A stretch of 64,000 nucleotides of DNA from Streptomyces sp. ISL-94. Lineage in GTDB: Bacteria > Actinomycetota > Actinomycetes > Streptomycetales > Streptomycetaceae. Position numbers and translations under genes: made by a program. Position 1 is the first letter of the stretch. Each line of letters starts with the position of its first letter. The notes beneath the pieces were generated by a model that made no database searches, had not been told where the DNA came from, and saw only the letters and a program-made list of their open reading frames with translations. The stretch is from assembly GCF_018614075.1 (NCBI RefSeq), contig NZ_JAGGOZ010000017.1:29842-93841 (forward strand), read 5' to 3'. Below, piece by piece: positions 32,632 to 42,300 of the stretch.

Positions 32632-35600
32632 CGATGCTGACGCGCCAGGAGATCGAGCTCGGGCTGGCGGAGAACCGCGAGGCTCCGAACGGCGCCGCGC
32701 GCAACGCGCACGCCGAGGCCCTTGTCGGCGCCGCCGAGGCCAGCGGCGACCGGGCCCTGTTCCGCGCGGCACTGGACAACCTGGTGGGCGCCTACCTCTT
32801 CAGCTCGGAGTCGTCGAAGCTGCTCGTGCCCTTCGCCCGGCTGCTCCAGGAGTACGACAAGGACCCAGGCGCCTTCTCCGAATGGGACGCCCATTCGTTG
32901 TTCTGGCAGTTCAAGTGGGTGACCACGGCCCTTTCCGACTCCCCCGGCATCCCGCTGGAGTCGGCCACCGGCTGGCTGGCCGAGATGGAGCGCCGCTACC
33001 GGCTCGCGGGCTACAGCGAACGCCCCGTACGCGAGGCCGAGCTGTGGCTCGCCGACGCGATGGGCGACGACGAGCGGGCCGATCGTGCCTTCAAGCGCTG
33101 GCTGGCGGCCGAGCGCGACGACATGAGCGACTGCCACGCCTGCGAGCTCAACGGTCAGGGCCAGTACGCCGTGCTGCGCGGGGACGACGCCCGTGCCCTG
33201 GAGATCTGGACGTCGGTGCTGGTTGGCGAGAGGACCTGCGCCGAGGAGCCGCACCGGGTGCTGGCGACCTCCCTGCTGCCGCTGCTGCGGCTCGGCCGGG
33301 CCGACGAGGCCCGTTCGCACCACCTGCGCGGCTACCGCATGGCCCGCGGCAACGAGAGCCTGCTGCCGTCGATCGGCAAGCACATCGAGTTCTGCGCGCT
33401 CACCGGCAACGAATCACGGGGCCTGGAGATCCTGGCCGAGCACGCCGCCCACGTGGCCCCGCTCGCCAACGTCGACGACCAGCTGGCCTTCCACGGCGGC
33501 ATCCTCGTCCTGCTGCGCCGGTTGACGGAGCTGGGGCACGGTGGGAGCCCGGCCGTCCCCTACGAGGGCGCGCCGCGCACCGTCTCCGAGCTGTACGAGG
33601 TGCTGTACGCGGGCGCGCTCGACATCGCCCGCCAGTTCGACGCGCGCAATGGAACCACCCGGGTCTCGGAGCGGTTGCTGGCGCGGATCGGGCGCGAGCC
33701 GCTGACCGGCCGCCTGCCGCTGGGGGTGCGCAGCACGGCGCTCGCCGGGGCGGCGCCCGCCGTCGCGGCGCCGGTGGTGGAGCCGGCCGGGCCGACCGGG
33801 TTCGCCGAGTTGGTGGAGCGGGCCCGGCAGGCGCGCGACCAGGGGCATCCGGGCGCCGACGCGCTGTGGGCCGAGGTGGCGGTACGGGTGGACGCCCAGC
33901 CGGAGCCCGATCCGCTGGTCGCGGCCGATCTGGCGGACCACCGGGCCCTGGCCGCCGCGCGCCGCGGGGCCGAGGAGGCCTCCGCACTGCTGACGGCGGC
34001 ACGGGACGGCTACCGGGAGCTCAGACAGGCTCAGCGCGCGGCGCTCGCGGAACTGCGGCTGGCGACGCTGGCCGCGCAGTCCGGCGCTTCGCCGGCCGAG
34101 GTACGGCGGCTGCTGGGCGTGGCCGTACGGGCCGCCGAGGGACTCGACGCCGCCGAACCGCTGCGGATCCGGCGGATCGCGCTCGCGGAACTGTCGGCGA
34201 TCCGGGTGGAGTCGTACCTGCGCTCGGTCGAGGCTGCCTCCCACCCCCATCACGAGGGTGGGCACGATCACGCCGGGGACCACGGTCACGGTGGGCTGGC
34301 CGCCGAGTTGGCCGCCTTTGTCGCCGCCTACGCGGACACGGTGCCGGATCTGGCGGCGGAGGCCGAGGAGACGCTGGGCCGGGTGGCCCTGTCGCAGGGG
34401 GATCAGGAGCGGGCCGTGGCACTGCTGGCCGGGTCCGCCGTACGGGCGGTAGCGGCGGGGCGGCCCTGGCAGGCGGTGGATCCGCTGGTGCTGCGGGCGG
34501 GGGTGCTCATGTCCCTGGACCGGCCCGAGGAGGCGGAGCAGGCCGCGCGTTCCGCACTGGAGCACGCCGCCGAGGTGACCGACTCCGAGGCGCAGGGCGT
34601 CGTACGTCTGACCCTCGCGGACATCCTGCTGCGGCGGGGTGACGCGGCCGCGGAGGCAGCCGGGCACGCGCTGGAGGGAGCCCACTGGTTCGACCTGGCC
34701 GGTCTTACGGCGGACGGAGGGGCGCAGGCCCGGCTGGTGCTGGCCCGCGCCCATGTTCAGGACGACCGTGCCGCCGAGGCGGCCGAGGTGCTGCAGTCGG
34801 CGCTGCCCGACCTGCTGGAGCACGGCGAACAGCAGGCGGTGTCGGTACGGGAGTTCCTGGGCGATCTGCTACGCCGGCTGAACGAGCCCCGCCGGGCGGC
34901 CGAGCAGTACCTGCTGGCGGCGGAGACGGCCAAGGGCTGGGAGGATCCGCGGCCGCAGGCGAGCTTCGCGCAGTCGGCGGCCGACGCCCTGTCCGACGCC
35001 GGGCTGGCCGTGGAGGCGGTCGCCGCCTACGAGAGGGCTCTGGAGCTGCACCGCCTGACGGGGGAGGCGCCGGTCGCCGAGGTGCGCGTCCTGCGCTCCC
35101 TGGCCTGGCTGGGGCTGCGCGAGGGGGTCGATGACGCCGCGGTGAACCGGGCCCGGGCCCTGATGGCCGAGGCCGCCCAGGTCCTGGAGGCCGCCCTGGC
35201 GGCGGAGCCGGGCTCCGTCGGGCTCCGCTCGGAACTCGCCCAGACCTGGCATCAGCTGGCCCAGGTGCTCGACCGGCACGTCAGCACGCAGCAGGAGCAC
35301 GACGAAGAGGGCGACGAGGACGACGAAGACACCGAGAGCGCCGGCGAGGACGGCTCGGCCCCGGCGGCGGAGCGGCTGGGCGAGGCAGAGATCGAGGCGC
35401 TGCGGCTGGAGGAGATCGCGCTGTGGGACCGGGCTGCCGCGACCTATGCGGAACTCGGCCCGGGCCATCTCCAGGACCGCTTCCAGTGCCTGAACAACGC
35501 CGCCTGGACGGAACACGAGCGGGGCCGCGCGGAGGCGGGCGCCGAACGGATCTCCGCACTGCTCGACGGGGTCCGGGAACTGCCGGAGGACGCCGTGCCC

Positions 35601-35651
35601 GAGTGGCTGCTGTCGTCCGCCGAGCGGCTGATCAGGCAGCTGACGGCCTGA
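32628..35651 (+). CDS. large tetratricopeptide-repeat protein coupled to Hsp90
   Basis: A 1007-residue, Ala/Leu/Glu-rich helical solenoid without catalytic motifs. TPR-like helix pairs appear throughout, for example LAAERDDMSDCHACELNGQG, ALEIWTSVLVGERTC, RAVALLAGSAVRAV, EEAEQAARSALEHA, RRAAEQYLLAAETA and AVEAVAAYERALELH. A His-rich insert (HPHHEGGHDHAGDHGHGG, around residue 540) and an acidic stretch (EHDEEGDEDDEDTESAGEDG, around 885-905) stand out. GTG 32628 overlaps the Hsp90 stop (GTGA) and is preceded by GGAGG; ATG 32634 is an alternative. A scaffold or co-chaperone for the adjacent Hsp90 is inferred. It ends at a hairpin shared with the convergent oxidoreductase. Confidence 0.88.
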   Translation: MTMLTRQEIELGLAENREAPNGAARNAHAEALVGAAEASGDRALFRAALDNLVGAYLFSSESSKLLVPFARLLQEYDKDPGAFSEWDAHSLFWQFKWVTTALSDSPGIPLESATGWLAEMERRYRLAGYSERPVREAELWLADAMGDDERADRAFKRWLAAERDDMSDCHACELNGQGQYAVLRGDDARALEIWTSVLVGERTCAEEPHRVLATSLLPLLRLGRADEARSHHLRGYRMARGNESLLPSIGKHIEFCALTGNESRGLEILAEHAAHVAPLANVDDQLAFHGGILVLLRRLTELGHGGSPAVPYEGAPRTVSELYEVLYAGALDIARQFDARNGTTRVSERLLARIGREPLTGRLPLGVRSTALAGAAPAVAAPVVEPAGPTGFAELVERARQARDQGHPGADALWAEVAVRVDAQPEPDPLVAADLADHRALAAARRGAEEASALLTAARDGYRELRQAQRAALAELRLATLAAQSGASPAEVRRLLGVAVRAAEGLDAAEPLRIRRIALAELSAIRVESYLRSVEAASHPHHEGGHDHAGDHGHGGLAAELAAFVAAYADTVPDLAAEAEETLGRVALSQGDQERAVALLAGSAVRAVAAGRPWQAVDPLVLRAGVLMSLDRPEEAEQAARSALEHAAEVTDSEAQGVVRLTLADILLRRGDAAAEAAGHALEGAHWFDLAGLTADGGAQARLVLARAHVQDDRAAEAAEVLQSALPDLLEHGEQQAVSVREFLGDLLRRLNEPRRAAEQYLLAAETAKGWEDPRPQASFAQSAADALSDAGLAVEAVAAYERALELHRLTGEAPVAEVRVLRSLAWLGLREGVDDAAVNRARALMAEAAQVLEAALAAEPGSVGLRSELAQTWHQLAQVLDRHVSTQQEHDEEGDEDDEDTESAGEDGSAPAAERLGEAEIEALRLEEIALWDRAAATYAELGPGHLQDRFQCLNNAAWTEHERGRAEAGAERISALLDGVRELPEDAVPEWLLSSAERLIRQLTA

Positions 35652-35667
35652 ACCCGCTGCCGCCGGG

Positions 35668-35699
35668 CCGTCGCCACTTCCTCCTGGCAGTGGCGGCGG
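35668..35699. terminator. hairpin between convergent TPR and LLM genes
   Basis: CCGTCGCCACT (35668-35678) pairs with AGTGGCGGCGG (35689-35699), 11 bp with one G-U, loop 10 bases. Likely bidirectional. Confidence 0.5.
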
Positions 35700-35708
35700 C
35701 CGACGGGA

Positions 35709-36614
35709 TCAGTCGTCCAGCTGGGCCAGGGCCTCGGTGGCGATCTTCTCGAAGACCGACTCGTCCGCGGCGAAGTCGGAGTCCGGGATCGGCGCATGGA
35801 TCACCAGCTCGGTGAAGCCGAGCTCACGGTGGCGGCCCGCGAAGTCGACGAACGCGTCCACTGATTCCAGCAGGGTGCTGCGCTCGGGGGTGAAGCCGGT
35901 CAGCAGGATCTTCTCCATCGGCCCGGAGTCCCGACCGATCTCCGCGCAGGCCGCCTCCAGCCGGCCCAGCTGCCCGCGCATGGCGTCGAGCGACTGCTCG
36001 GGCGTGCCCTCCTCGAACAGCTTCGGGTCACCCGTGGTCACCCAGGCCTGGCCGTGCTGCGCGGCGAGCCTCAGGCCGCGCGGCCCGTTCGCGGCGACCG
36101 CGAACGGCAACCGGGGACGCTGGACACAGCCGGGGATGTTGCGCGCCTCCTCGGCGGAGTAGAAGGCGCCACGGCGGCTCACCGCCCCCTCGGTCAGCAG
36201 CTCGTCCAGCAGCGGCACGAACTCGGCGAAGCGGTCCGCCCGCTCACGAGGCGTCCAGGGCTCCTGGCCCAGTGCGGTCGCGTCGAAGCCGTTGCCGCCC
36301 GCGCCGATGCCGAGGGTGAAGCGCCCGTCCGAGATGTCGTCGAGGGTGATGAGCTCCTTGGCGAGCGTCACCGGGTGACGGAAGTTCGGCGAGGTCACGA
36401 GCGTCCCCAGGCGCAGCCGCTCGGTGGCCGCGGCCGCCGCGGTCAGGGTGGGCAGCGCACCGAACCAGGGCCCGTCGCGGAAGGTCCGCCAGGACAGGTG
36501 GTCGTAGGTGTAGGCCGTGTGGAAGCCGAGCAGCTCGGCCCGCAGCCACTGGTCGCGGCCGCCTTCGTGCCATCGACGTACCGGAAGTATCACCGTGCTC
36601 AGACGCAGACTCAT
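35709..36614 (-). CDS. LLM-class F420-dependent oxidoreductase
   Basis: A 301-residue TIM-barrel oxidoreductase of the luciferase-like class. Typical elements are FHTAYTYDHLSWRTFRDGPWFGALPTL, RLRLGTLVTSPNFRHPVTLAKELITLDDISDGRFTLGIGAGG and LPFAVAANGPRGLRLAAQHGQAWVT. Actinobacterial members mostly use coenzyme F420, some FMN; the sequence does not settle this. It stands alone: convergent with the TPR gene and divergent from a HAD gene, with a parS site in the promoter gap. The substrate cannot be inferred. Confidence 0.88.
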   Translation of the reverse strand: MSLRLSTVILPVRRWHEGGRDQWLRAELLGFHTAYTYDHLSWRTFRDGPWFGALPTLTAAAAATERLRLGTLVTSPNFRHPVTLAKELITLDDISDGRFTLGIGAGGNGFDATALGQEPWTPRERADRFAEFVPLLDELLTEGAVSRRGAFYSAEEARNIPGCVQRPRLPFAVAANGPRGLRLAAQHGQAWVTTGDPKLFEEGTPEQSLDAMRGQLGRLEAACAEIGRDSGPMEKILLTGFTPERSTLLESVDAFVDFAGRHRELGFTELVIHAPIPDSDFAADESVFEKIATEALAQLDD

Positions 36615-36643
36615 GGCCCCGAGCCTACGGGGGCCGGTGGCGA

Positions 36644-36659
36644 TGTTTCACGTGAAACA
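36644..36659. promoter_or_regulatory. parS: parS site 4
   Basis: Perfect 16-bp TGTTTCACGTGAAACA in the 98-base gap between divergent genes (LLM oxidoreductase and HAD phosphatase), close to both promoters. Confidence 0.93.
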
Positions 36660-36700
36660 TCGCCACCGGCCCGTGGTCCGGCCACCGGGTGGCGATGGGC

Positions 36701-36706
36701 GAAGAT
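36701..36706 (+). promoter_or_regulatory. -10-like element at leaderless spacing
   Basis: GAAGAT ends six bases before GTG 36713. This spacing was one reason to prefer that start over GTG 36689 or ATG 36695. Confidence 0.3.
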
Positions 36707-36712
36707 GGAGCC

Positions 36713-37582
36713 GTGACCTCGGCTTCCCAGTGCCCGGACGGGCCAACCCCCGCGCCCCGGCTCATCGCCACCGACCTCGACGGCACCCTTCTGCGCGACG
36801 ACAAGTCCGTCTCACTGCGCACTGTCGCCGCGCTCGCCGCCGCCGAGGAGGCCGGGATCGAGGTCTTCTTCGTCACCGGCCGTCCGGCCCGCTGGATGGA
36901 CGTGGTCAGCGACCACGTCCACGGCCACGGCCTGGCGATCTGCGCGAATGGCGCGGCGGTCGTCGACCTGCACGCCGGACGGGAATTCGTCCAGGTCAGG
37001 GCCCTTCCGCGAACGGCCGCCCTGACCGTCGTCCACACCTTGAGGACCGCGGCACCCGGTACGTCCTTCGCGGTCGAGCTGACCACTGGCATCAACTACG
37101 AGCCGACGTACCCGCCGTTCTTCCAGGACCCGGGCGCCAACGTCGCCACGGCCGAGAAGCTGTTGTCGGACGACACGGACGAGAGCGCCGCGCCCGTACT
37201 CAAGCTGCTCGCGCACCACGCCGAGCTGGCCCCGGACGAGTTCCTGGCCCTGGCGCGGTCCGCTGCCGGTGCACACGCCTCGATCACCCGCTCCAGCCCG
37301 ACCGCCCTGCTGGAGATCAGCGGGCATGGTGTGTCCAAGGCGAGCACCCTGGCGCTGTGCTGCGCCGAGCGGGGCATCTCCCCCGCCGAGGTCGTCGCTT
37401 TCGGGGACATGCCGAACGATGTGGAGATGCTCAGCTGGGCGGGCACCTCCTACGCGATGGGCAACGCCCACCCGGATGTGGTCGCGGCCGCGTCGGGCCG
37501 TACGACCGCCAACAACGAGGACGGGGTCGCCGTCGTCATCGAGCGCATCGTGGCCGACCGCATCGCCGGCCGGCAGGTATAG
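36713..37582 (+). CDS. Cof-type HAD phosphatase
   Basis: A 289-residue HAD IIB hydrolase. Motif [12 protein letters not shown], motif II FFVTGRPA, motif III Lys in GHGVSKASTL, motif IV FGDMPNDVEML, and the terminal NNEDGVAVVIERIV. It closely resembles the protein encoded at 16566-17378 (shared [15 protein letters not shown], NxEDGxAVVxER), so the two are paralogues. In-frame GTG 36689 and ATG 36695 would add up to eight residues. It converges with the GAF kinase gene (50-base gap, no strong hairpin). Substrate unknown; sugar phosphates or nucleotides are usual. Confidence 0.88.
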   Translation: MTSASQCPDGPTPAPRLIATDLDGTLLRDDKSVSLRTVAALAAAEEAGIEVFFVTGRPARWMDVVSDHVHGHGLAICANGAAVVDLHAGREFVQVRALPRTAALTVVHTLRTAAPGTSFAVELTTGINYEPTYPPFFQDPGANVATAEKLLSDDTDESAAPVLKLLAHHAELAPDEFLALARSAAGAHASITRSSPTALLEISGHGVSKASTLALCCAERGISPAEVVAFGDMPNDVEMLSWAGTSYAMGNAHPDVVAAASGRTTANNEDGVAVVIERIVADRIAGRQV

Positions 37583-37631
37583 CCCTCCGGGGAACGGCGG
37601 AGAGCGACCGCCGGTCCACCGGCGCGAGGCC

Positions 37632-39368
37632 CTAGAGCGGGGCCTCCCACACCACGGTGGTCCCGCCGCCGTCCTTGCCGAGGCCCGGGCCGTAGGAGCT
37701 GGAGCCGCCCAGGGCCTCGGCTCGCCGGCGAAGGTTCCGCAGCCCGCTGCGCCGTCCACCCTCGGCGATGCCCACCCCGTCGTCGGCGACCTCCAGCCGG
37801 ACCCCGGGGCGCCCGTCCGCCAGCGCGACGGTGGAGTCCAGGACCACCTCGATCCGGGACGCGTCGGCGTGCCGGAACGCGTTGGACAGGGCCTCGCGCA
37901 GCGCGGCGATCAGGTTCTTGCCCACCAGTTCGCCGACGACCGCGTCGATCGGGCCGACGAAGCGGTGCGCGGGCTTGAAGCCCAACGGCACGGCGGCCAT
38001 GTTGATCTCCCGCAGCACCCGGGTACGCAGCCCCGACGGCGCCTCCGCCGGACCCTGCTGGAGGGCGAAGATCGCGGTGCGGATCTCCTGAATCGTCACG
38101 TCCAGCTCGTCCACGGCCTTGCCGACCCCGTCGCGGACCTCGGGGACGATGGACCTGCGCTGCGCACCCTCCAGCATCATCCCGGTGGCGAACAGCCGTT
38201 GGATGACCAGGTCGTGCAGGTCTCGGGCGATCCGGTCGCGGTCCTCGAACACGGCGAGCCGCTCCCGGTCGCGCTGTGCCTCGGCCATCATCAGGGCGAG
38301 CGCCGCCTGGGAGGCGAACTGCGTGGCCAGGGTCCGCTCGGCCTCGCTGAACGGGCGCTCGCCGCGGCCCCGGGGAGTGACCAGGGCGCCCAGGACCCGT
38401 CCGCCGCTGTGCAGCGGCAGCATCATGCAGGGCCCGTACTGGCTGGTGAGCTTGCTGATCATGCGGGGGTCGGTGGCGGCGTCGTCCACGAAGACCGGCT
38501 CGCCCTGGAGCAGCCTGTCCACGACCGGGCTCTCGGCGGGGATCACCAGGCCGAGTGAGGTCGCCGCGTTCTCGGCGGAGACGGCGACGATCTCCATCCC
38601 GCCCTCCTCGGCCGGGAGCATCACGATCCCGGCGGCGGAGTCGGCCAGGTGGCGGGCCTGTTCGGCCACCACCGCCAAGGCGTCGTCCGCGTCCCCGCCG
38701 GACAGCAGGGCGGTGGTGACGGCCACCGAGCCGTCGATCCAGCGCTCGCGCTGGGTGGCCGCCTCGTACAGGCGGGCGTTGCCGATGGCGATGCCCGCCT
38801 CGGTGGCCAGCACCCGGACCATGTGGAGGTCGTAGTCGTTGAACTCTCCGCCGCCGTGCTTCTCGGCGAGGTACAGATTGCCGAAGATCTCCCCCTGCAC
38901 CCGGATGGGGACACCGAGGAAGGTCTTCATGGGCGGGTGGTGCGGCGGGAATCCGGCCGAGCGAGGATCCTTGGTCAGATCGGCGAGCTGCACGGTGCCG
39001 AGGTGCGAGATCAGTGCTCCGAGCAGGCCGCGCTTGCCGTCCGGGCGGTGCCCGATCTTGCGGGCCAGCTCGGCGCTGATCCCGTAGGTGACGAAGTCCG
39101 AGAGTCCGCGGCCCTCTGTGTCGACGACGCCGATCGCCGCGTAACGGGCGTCCGCGAGCTCGGCCGCGGTCTCGCAGATGCGGTCCAGTGTGGAGTGCAG
39201 CTCAAGGCCGGTCCCGACCGACCTCATGGCTTCCAGCAGCTGCGGTACCCGGGCCGTGAGCTCGGTGGACAGGCCTTGGAGGCTCCGGGTGGCCTGGGTG
39301 GCCGCCTCCAGTGGGTCCGGTGCTCCCGATGACGGATCCGGCGGTTCCTGCGACTCCTGCACTGACAT
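37632..39368 (-). CDS. GAF-domain histidine kinase, DevS/DosT-like
   Basis: A 578-residue soluble kinase with two GAF domains (about 55-200 and 225-370), a HisKA_3 helix RIARDLHDLVIQRLFATGMML and an ATPase domain (EALSNAFRHADAS; DDGVGIAEGGRRSGLRNLRRRAEALGG). The first GAF holds GFPPHHPPMKTFLGVPIRVQGEIFGNLYL, with H143/H144 at about the position of the haem His of mycobacterial DevS; total length is also like DevS. Sensing of O2, NO or redox state through haem is therefore plausible but unproven. No response regulator gene adjoins it. Directly upstream (24-base gap) is the cydDC gene, same strand. Confidence 0.88.
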   Translation of the reverse strand: MSVQESQEPPDPSSGAPDPLEAATQATRSLQGLSTELTARVPQLLEAMRSVGTGLELHSTLDRICETAAELADARYAAIGVVDTEGRGLSDFVTYGISAELARKIGHRPDGKRGLLGALISHLGTVQLADLTKDPRSAGFPPHHPPMKTFLGVPIRVQGEIFGNLYLAEKHGGGEFNDYDLHMVRVLATEAGIAIGNARLYEAATQRERWIDGSVAVTTALLSGGDADDALAVVAEQARHLADSAAGIVMLPAEEGGMEIVAVSAENAATSLGLVIPAESPVVDRLLQGEPVFVDDAATDPRMISKLTSQYGPCMMLPLHSGGRVLGALVTPRGRGERPFSEAERTLATQFASQAALALMMAEAQRDRERLAVFEDRDRIARDLHDLVIQRLFATGMMLEGAQRRSIVPEVRDGVGKAVDELDVTIQEIRTAIFALQQGPAEAPSGLRTRVLREINMAAVPLGFKPAHRFVGPIDAVVGELVGKNLIAALREALSNAFRHADASRIEVVLDSTVALADGRPGVRLEVADDGVGIAEGGRRSGLRNLRRRAEALGGSSSYGPGLGKDGGGTTVVWEAPL

Positions 39369-39392
39369 GCCCTTGAGACTAGTTAGTCCCGT

Positions 39393-42300
39393 TTAGCAGG
39401 GAAAGTTGCGGCTTGCGGAAAGCCGGCCGAGCCCGTCCGCTTCCCTTTCCCGCTCCAGCAGTCGGCGCAGAGGCCCTTCGACGGTCGCCAGCTCCGCGTA
39501 CGGACCGCGCTGTACGACCTCTCCTCGGTCCAGCACCACCACCTCGTCGACCGCCTCCAGCCCGGCCAGCCGGTGTGTGATCAGCACGGTGGTACGGCCT
39601 TCGGTCGCGGCCAGCAGGTCCCCCGTCAAGGCGTCCGCCGTGGCCAGGTCCAGGTGCTCGGCCGGTTCGTCCAGGACCAGGACGGGGAAGTCGGCCAGCA
39701 GGGCGCGGGCCAGGGCCAGGCGCTGTCGCTGACCGCCCGAGATCCGCTCGCCGTGCTCGCCGACCAGCGTGTCCAGCCCGTCCGGAAGGCCTTCGGCCCA
39801 CTCCAGCAGCCGGGCCGCGGCCAGCGCCTCCCGCAGCTCCTCCTCGCTCGCCCCGGTCCGGGCCAGCCGCAGGTTCTCCCGTACGGAACTGTCGAAGAGA
39901 TGCGCGTCTTGGGCGCACAGGCCCACGAGCGCGCGCACGTGGTCGCCGTCGAGCGTGCGGGCGTCGGTCCCGCCCAGGGTGTACGCGCCTTCGCGCGGGT
40001 CCAGGAAACGGAGCAGGACCTGGGCCAGCGTGGTCTTGCCGGAGCCCGAGGGGCCGACGACCGCGATGCGACGGCCGGCTTCCAGAGTGAGGTCCAGGCC
40101 GCGCAGCGCGTCGCGCTCCTGACCGGGATGCCGGGCGGTGAGCCCCGTCAGTCGCAGCGGGAAGGGCGAGGCGGGGGCCGCGCCGGGCCGCTCCGGCTCG
40201 ACGACCGGAACCGGCGCGTCGATGACCTCGTAGACCCGCTCGGCGCTGCGGCGCACCCGCTGGCGGCACTGGACGGCCAGCGGAAGGCCGTTGACCGCCT
40301 CGAAGGCGGCGAGAGGGGTCAGCACGGCAACCGCCATGGCCACCCCGGGCAGCCGTCCGTCGTGGACCGCGTTCGCTGCGGCGGCAGCGGCCGCCACGAC
40401 GGTCAGCCCGCACACCAGGGCGGACAGTCCGCTGCCCAGGCCGTTGGCGGCCGCGCCCCGGGCGGCGATGCCCGTCAGCACGGTGTCGCTCTCCCGCGTG
40501 AGGCGCTTGCGGTCCTCCAGGGCGCCGACGACGGTGAGCTCCGCGGTACCGGTGAGGAGATCGGCCACCCGTGTCGCGAGCTCGCCCCGCGCGGGGGCGA
40601 GCCGGCGCTCGGCACGCCGCGCGCACGCCCCGCTGACCAGCGGCACCCCCACGCCTGCGGCGAGCAGCCCGACGGCGAGCGCGGCTCCGGCCTCGGGGAG
40701 CAGCCAGGTGGTGAAGGCGACCGAGCCGGTGGCGACCAGCACCGCGGTGCCGACCGGCAGCAGCCAGCGCAGCCAGTAGTCCTGGAGCGCGTCGGCGTCG
40801 GCGACCAGCCGGGCCAGCAGATCCCCGCGCCGGTGCTCGCGCAGCCCGGCGGGGGCGATGCGCTCCAGCCGCCGGTACACGGAGACCCGCAGGTAGGCGA
40901 GCATCCGCAGGACGGCGTCGTGGGAGACGAGCCGCTCGGCGTAGCGGAAGACGGCCCGCCCCATGCCGAAGGCGCGGGTGGCGGTGACCGCCACCATCAG
41001 ATAGAGCACGGGCGGCTGTTCGGAGGCGCGCGAGATCAGCCAGCCGGACACGGCCATCAGCCCGACGCCGCACCCGACGGCGAGGGCCCCGAGGAGCAGC
41101 CCTAGCCTGAACCGCCCTTGCCAGGCCTTTGACGCGGCCCGTACCCGGGCCAGGGGGGGTTCCCCCGAGCCACCCCTCCACGAGGCGGCGGGCTGCGCCG
41201 CTCCCGGCTCCCCTTCCAGGGCAGGCTCCGCGCCCGCCACGCCGTCACCGTCTGGGGCGGGGCTCCGGTGGACGTCTCGGGGCCGCAGTCCCGAAGTCTC
41301 GGGGGGCTGCTCCGCAGGGAGCACCTCCACCACCCGGTCGGTGATCGCCAGGAGCGCCGGGCGGTGCACGACCAGCAGCACGGTGCGGCCCACCGCCAGG
41401 CGTCGTACGGCCTCGACCACGGCCGCCTCGGTTTCGCCGTCCAGCGCTGCCGTCGGCTCGTCCAGCAGCAGGACGGGCCGGTCGGCCAGGAAGGCCCGCG
41501 CCAGCGCCAGCCGCTGCCGCTGGCCGGCGGACAGCCCGGCGCCGCCCTCGCCCAGCGGGGTCTGCACCCCGCGCGGCAGGGCGGACACGAAGTCCCAGGC
41601 TCCCGCGTCCCGCAGCGCCGCGGCCACTTCTGCCTCGGAGGCCGCCGCGCGGGCCAGCCGTACGTTCTCGGCGATGGTCCCGGCGAACAGGTGCGGCCGC
41701 TGCGGCACCCACGCGATCCGCTCCCGCCACTGCGCCGGTGACAGCTCGGCCAGGTCCACACCCGCGACCCGTACCCGGCCCCCGGTCGGTGTCACGAACC
41801 CCAGCAGCACTTGGAGGATGGTGGACTTCCCCGCCCCGCTGGGGCCGGTGAGGGCCACGCACTCCCCCGGCTCGACCGTCAGCGAGACGGGCGCGGGCGA
41901 GTCCCCGCCCCGGCCTTCGTACCGTACGGCGACCCCGTCGATCTCGATCCGCAGCGGAGCGCCCGCGGGCAGCCCGGCCCCGGCGGCCGCATCCCCGACG
42001 GGGGTTTCCAGTACGGCGAAGATCTCCTCGGCGGCCGCCAGCCCCTCGGCGGCCGCGTGGTACTGAGCGCCCACCTGCCGCAGTGGCAGGTAGGCCTCGG
42101 GCGCCAGGATCAGGATGACCAGCCCCGTGTAGAGGTCCAGGTCCCCGTGGACCAGCCGCATGCCGATGGTCACCGCCACCAGCGCCACCGACAGGGTCGC
42201 CAGCAGTTCCAGCGCGAAGGAGGAGAGGAAGGCGATGCGCAGGGTCCGCATCGTCGCGCGCCGGTAGTCATCGGTGATCTTCCGGATGGACTCGGCCTGC

